NCBI GenBank assembly: GCA_033856235.1
Contig: JAWVFI010000041.1
Coordinates: 1-12,251, forward strand
Origin: DASXRU01 sp033856235
GTDB lineage: Bacteria; Acidobacteriota; Blastocatellia; Pyrinomonadales; Pyrinomonadaceae
Direction: 5' to 3'
DNA length: 12,251 bases
Shown here: piece after piece, positions 12,078 to 12,251 of the stretch
How positions within the stretch are numbered: the first letter of the stretch is position 1
Layout of the letters: the number at the start of each line of letters is the position of its first letter
Notes under the pieces: model-generated
The model's input: the letters and a program-made list of their open reading frames with translations, nothing else
Told to the model about the DNA's origin: nothing
The model's database searches: none
Program-made: the position numbers and the translations under genes

Positions 12078-12086
12078 TGTTATAAT
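12078..12086 (+). promoter_or_regulatory. Extended -10 promoter of the aldolase gene
   Basis: TGTTATAAT at 12078-12086 is a perfect TATAAT preceded by the TGn extension. No convincing -35 lies 16-18 bp upstream, which suits an extended -10 promoter. Initiation would fall near 12093, leaving a leader of roughly 45-50 nt. The 240-bp space to the divergent DUF3857 gene (11900-12139) shows no other clear site. Confidence 0.65.
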
Positions 12087-12127
12087 CAGCCCTCGCACTA
12101 CACAATTTGCACGCCGGGCATGAGCTC

Positions 12128-12133
12128 AGGAGG
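12128..12133 (+). promoter_or_regulatory. Strong Shine-Dalgarno sequence of the aldolase gene
   Basis: AGGAGG lies six bases before the ATG at 12140 and fixes this start. It is among the best ribosome binding sites in the window, as expected for an abundant glycolytic enzyme. Confidence 0.85.
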
Positions 12134-12139
12134 ACAGAA

Positions 12140-12251
12140 ATGGCCACGGAATTGAAGCGTTCGGGATCGGAACTCAGTCGCATAGAGGAGATGCTGGGTT
12201 CTGAAGCGCGCACCCTGCTTGACCACAAATCCGAGACAATCTCGAAGGACC
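12140..12251 (+). CDS. Class I fructose-bisphosphate aldolase, N-terminal part (runs off right edge)
   Basis: Only 37 codons are present: MATELKRSGSELSRIEEMLG, then SEARTLLDHKSETISKD. The phrases IEEMLGSEARTLLDHK and TISKD match, from memory, the N-terminus of bacterial DhnA/FbaB-type class I fructose-bisphosphate aldolases, where LHLPGPDFVDR would follow. That enzyme cleaves fructose 1,6-bisphosphate into dihydroxyacetone phosphate and glyceraldehyde 3-phosphate through a Schiff-base lysine, which lies outside the window. The gene has its own extended -10 promoter and strong ribosome binding site, and is divergent from the DUF3857 operon. The call is fairly firm despite the short piece. Confidence 0.75.
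   Translation, partial: MATELKRSGSELSRIEEMLGSEARTLLDHKSETISKD

Overview
The window looks like a chromosomal segment of a moderately GC-rich bacterium, most likely Acidobacteriota and probably close to class Blastocatellia. The lineage guess is an inference from remembered family resemblance. It rests on the tandem pair of large secreted DUF3857/transglutaminase-like proteins, the wording of a decayed Rhs fragment, a MalT-like STAND ATPase next to a small unknown protein, and several families of palindromic intergenic repeats. No tRNA, rRNA, CRISPR array, integrase or complete insertion sequence was seen.

Left part (1-2521, minus strand). The N-terminal end of a MalT/LuxR-type STAND regulator runs off the left edge. 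A 114-bp repeat element lies upstream of it, followed by a small unknown protein whose last codons and stop come from that repeat. Next come a secreted protein that may have a LolA-like fold and a truncated Rhs/YD-repeat remnant.

Middle (2574-7671, plus strand). Two exported thioredoxin-fold proteins overlap by ATGA. One is a redoxin with a CPxS motif and the other is TlpA-like with WCDPC. The second reads through a palindromic element and overlaps a Phd/YefM-like antitoxin gene, whose toxin partner is reduced to 13 codons. purL follows, carrying an in-frame palindromic repeat insertion in its inter-half linker. A 134-bp multi-hairpin repeat then fills almost the whole gap before a class IV aminotransferase resembling aminodeoxychorismate lyase. 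PurL makes FGAM in purine synthesis, and a PabC-type enzyme would feed the folate pool that purine synthesis also uses; the functional link is only suggested.

Right part (7672-12251). A 122-bp element with perfect 24-bp terminal inverted repeats separates the convergent aminotransferase and DUF3857 genes. The two DUF3857 genes form a minus-strand operon. The upstream member has lost the transglutaminase Cys and His, while the downstream member keeps an apparent Cys-His-Asp triad; a hairpin followed by a T-rich run lies between them. Divergently, an extended -10 promoter and a strong ribosome binding site precede the first 37 codons of a class I fructose-bisphosphate aldolase.

The main theme is that at least four kinds of palindromic repeat sit in this 12-kb stretch, and three of them intrude into or abut coding sequences: a stop codon, a C-terminal tail, an internal linker and a start codon.
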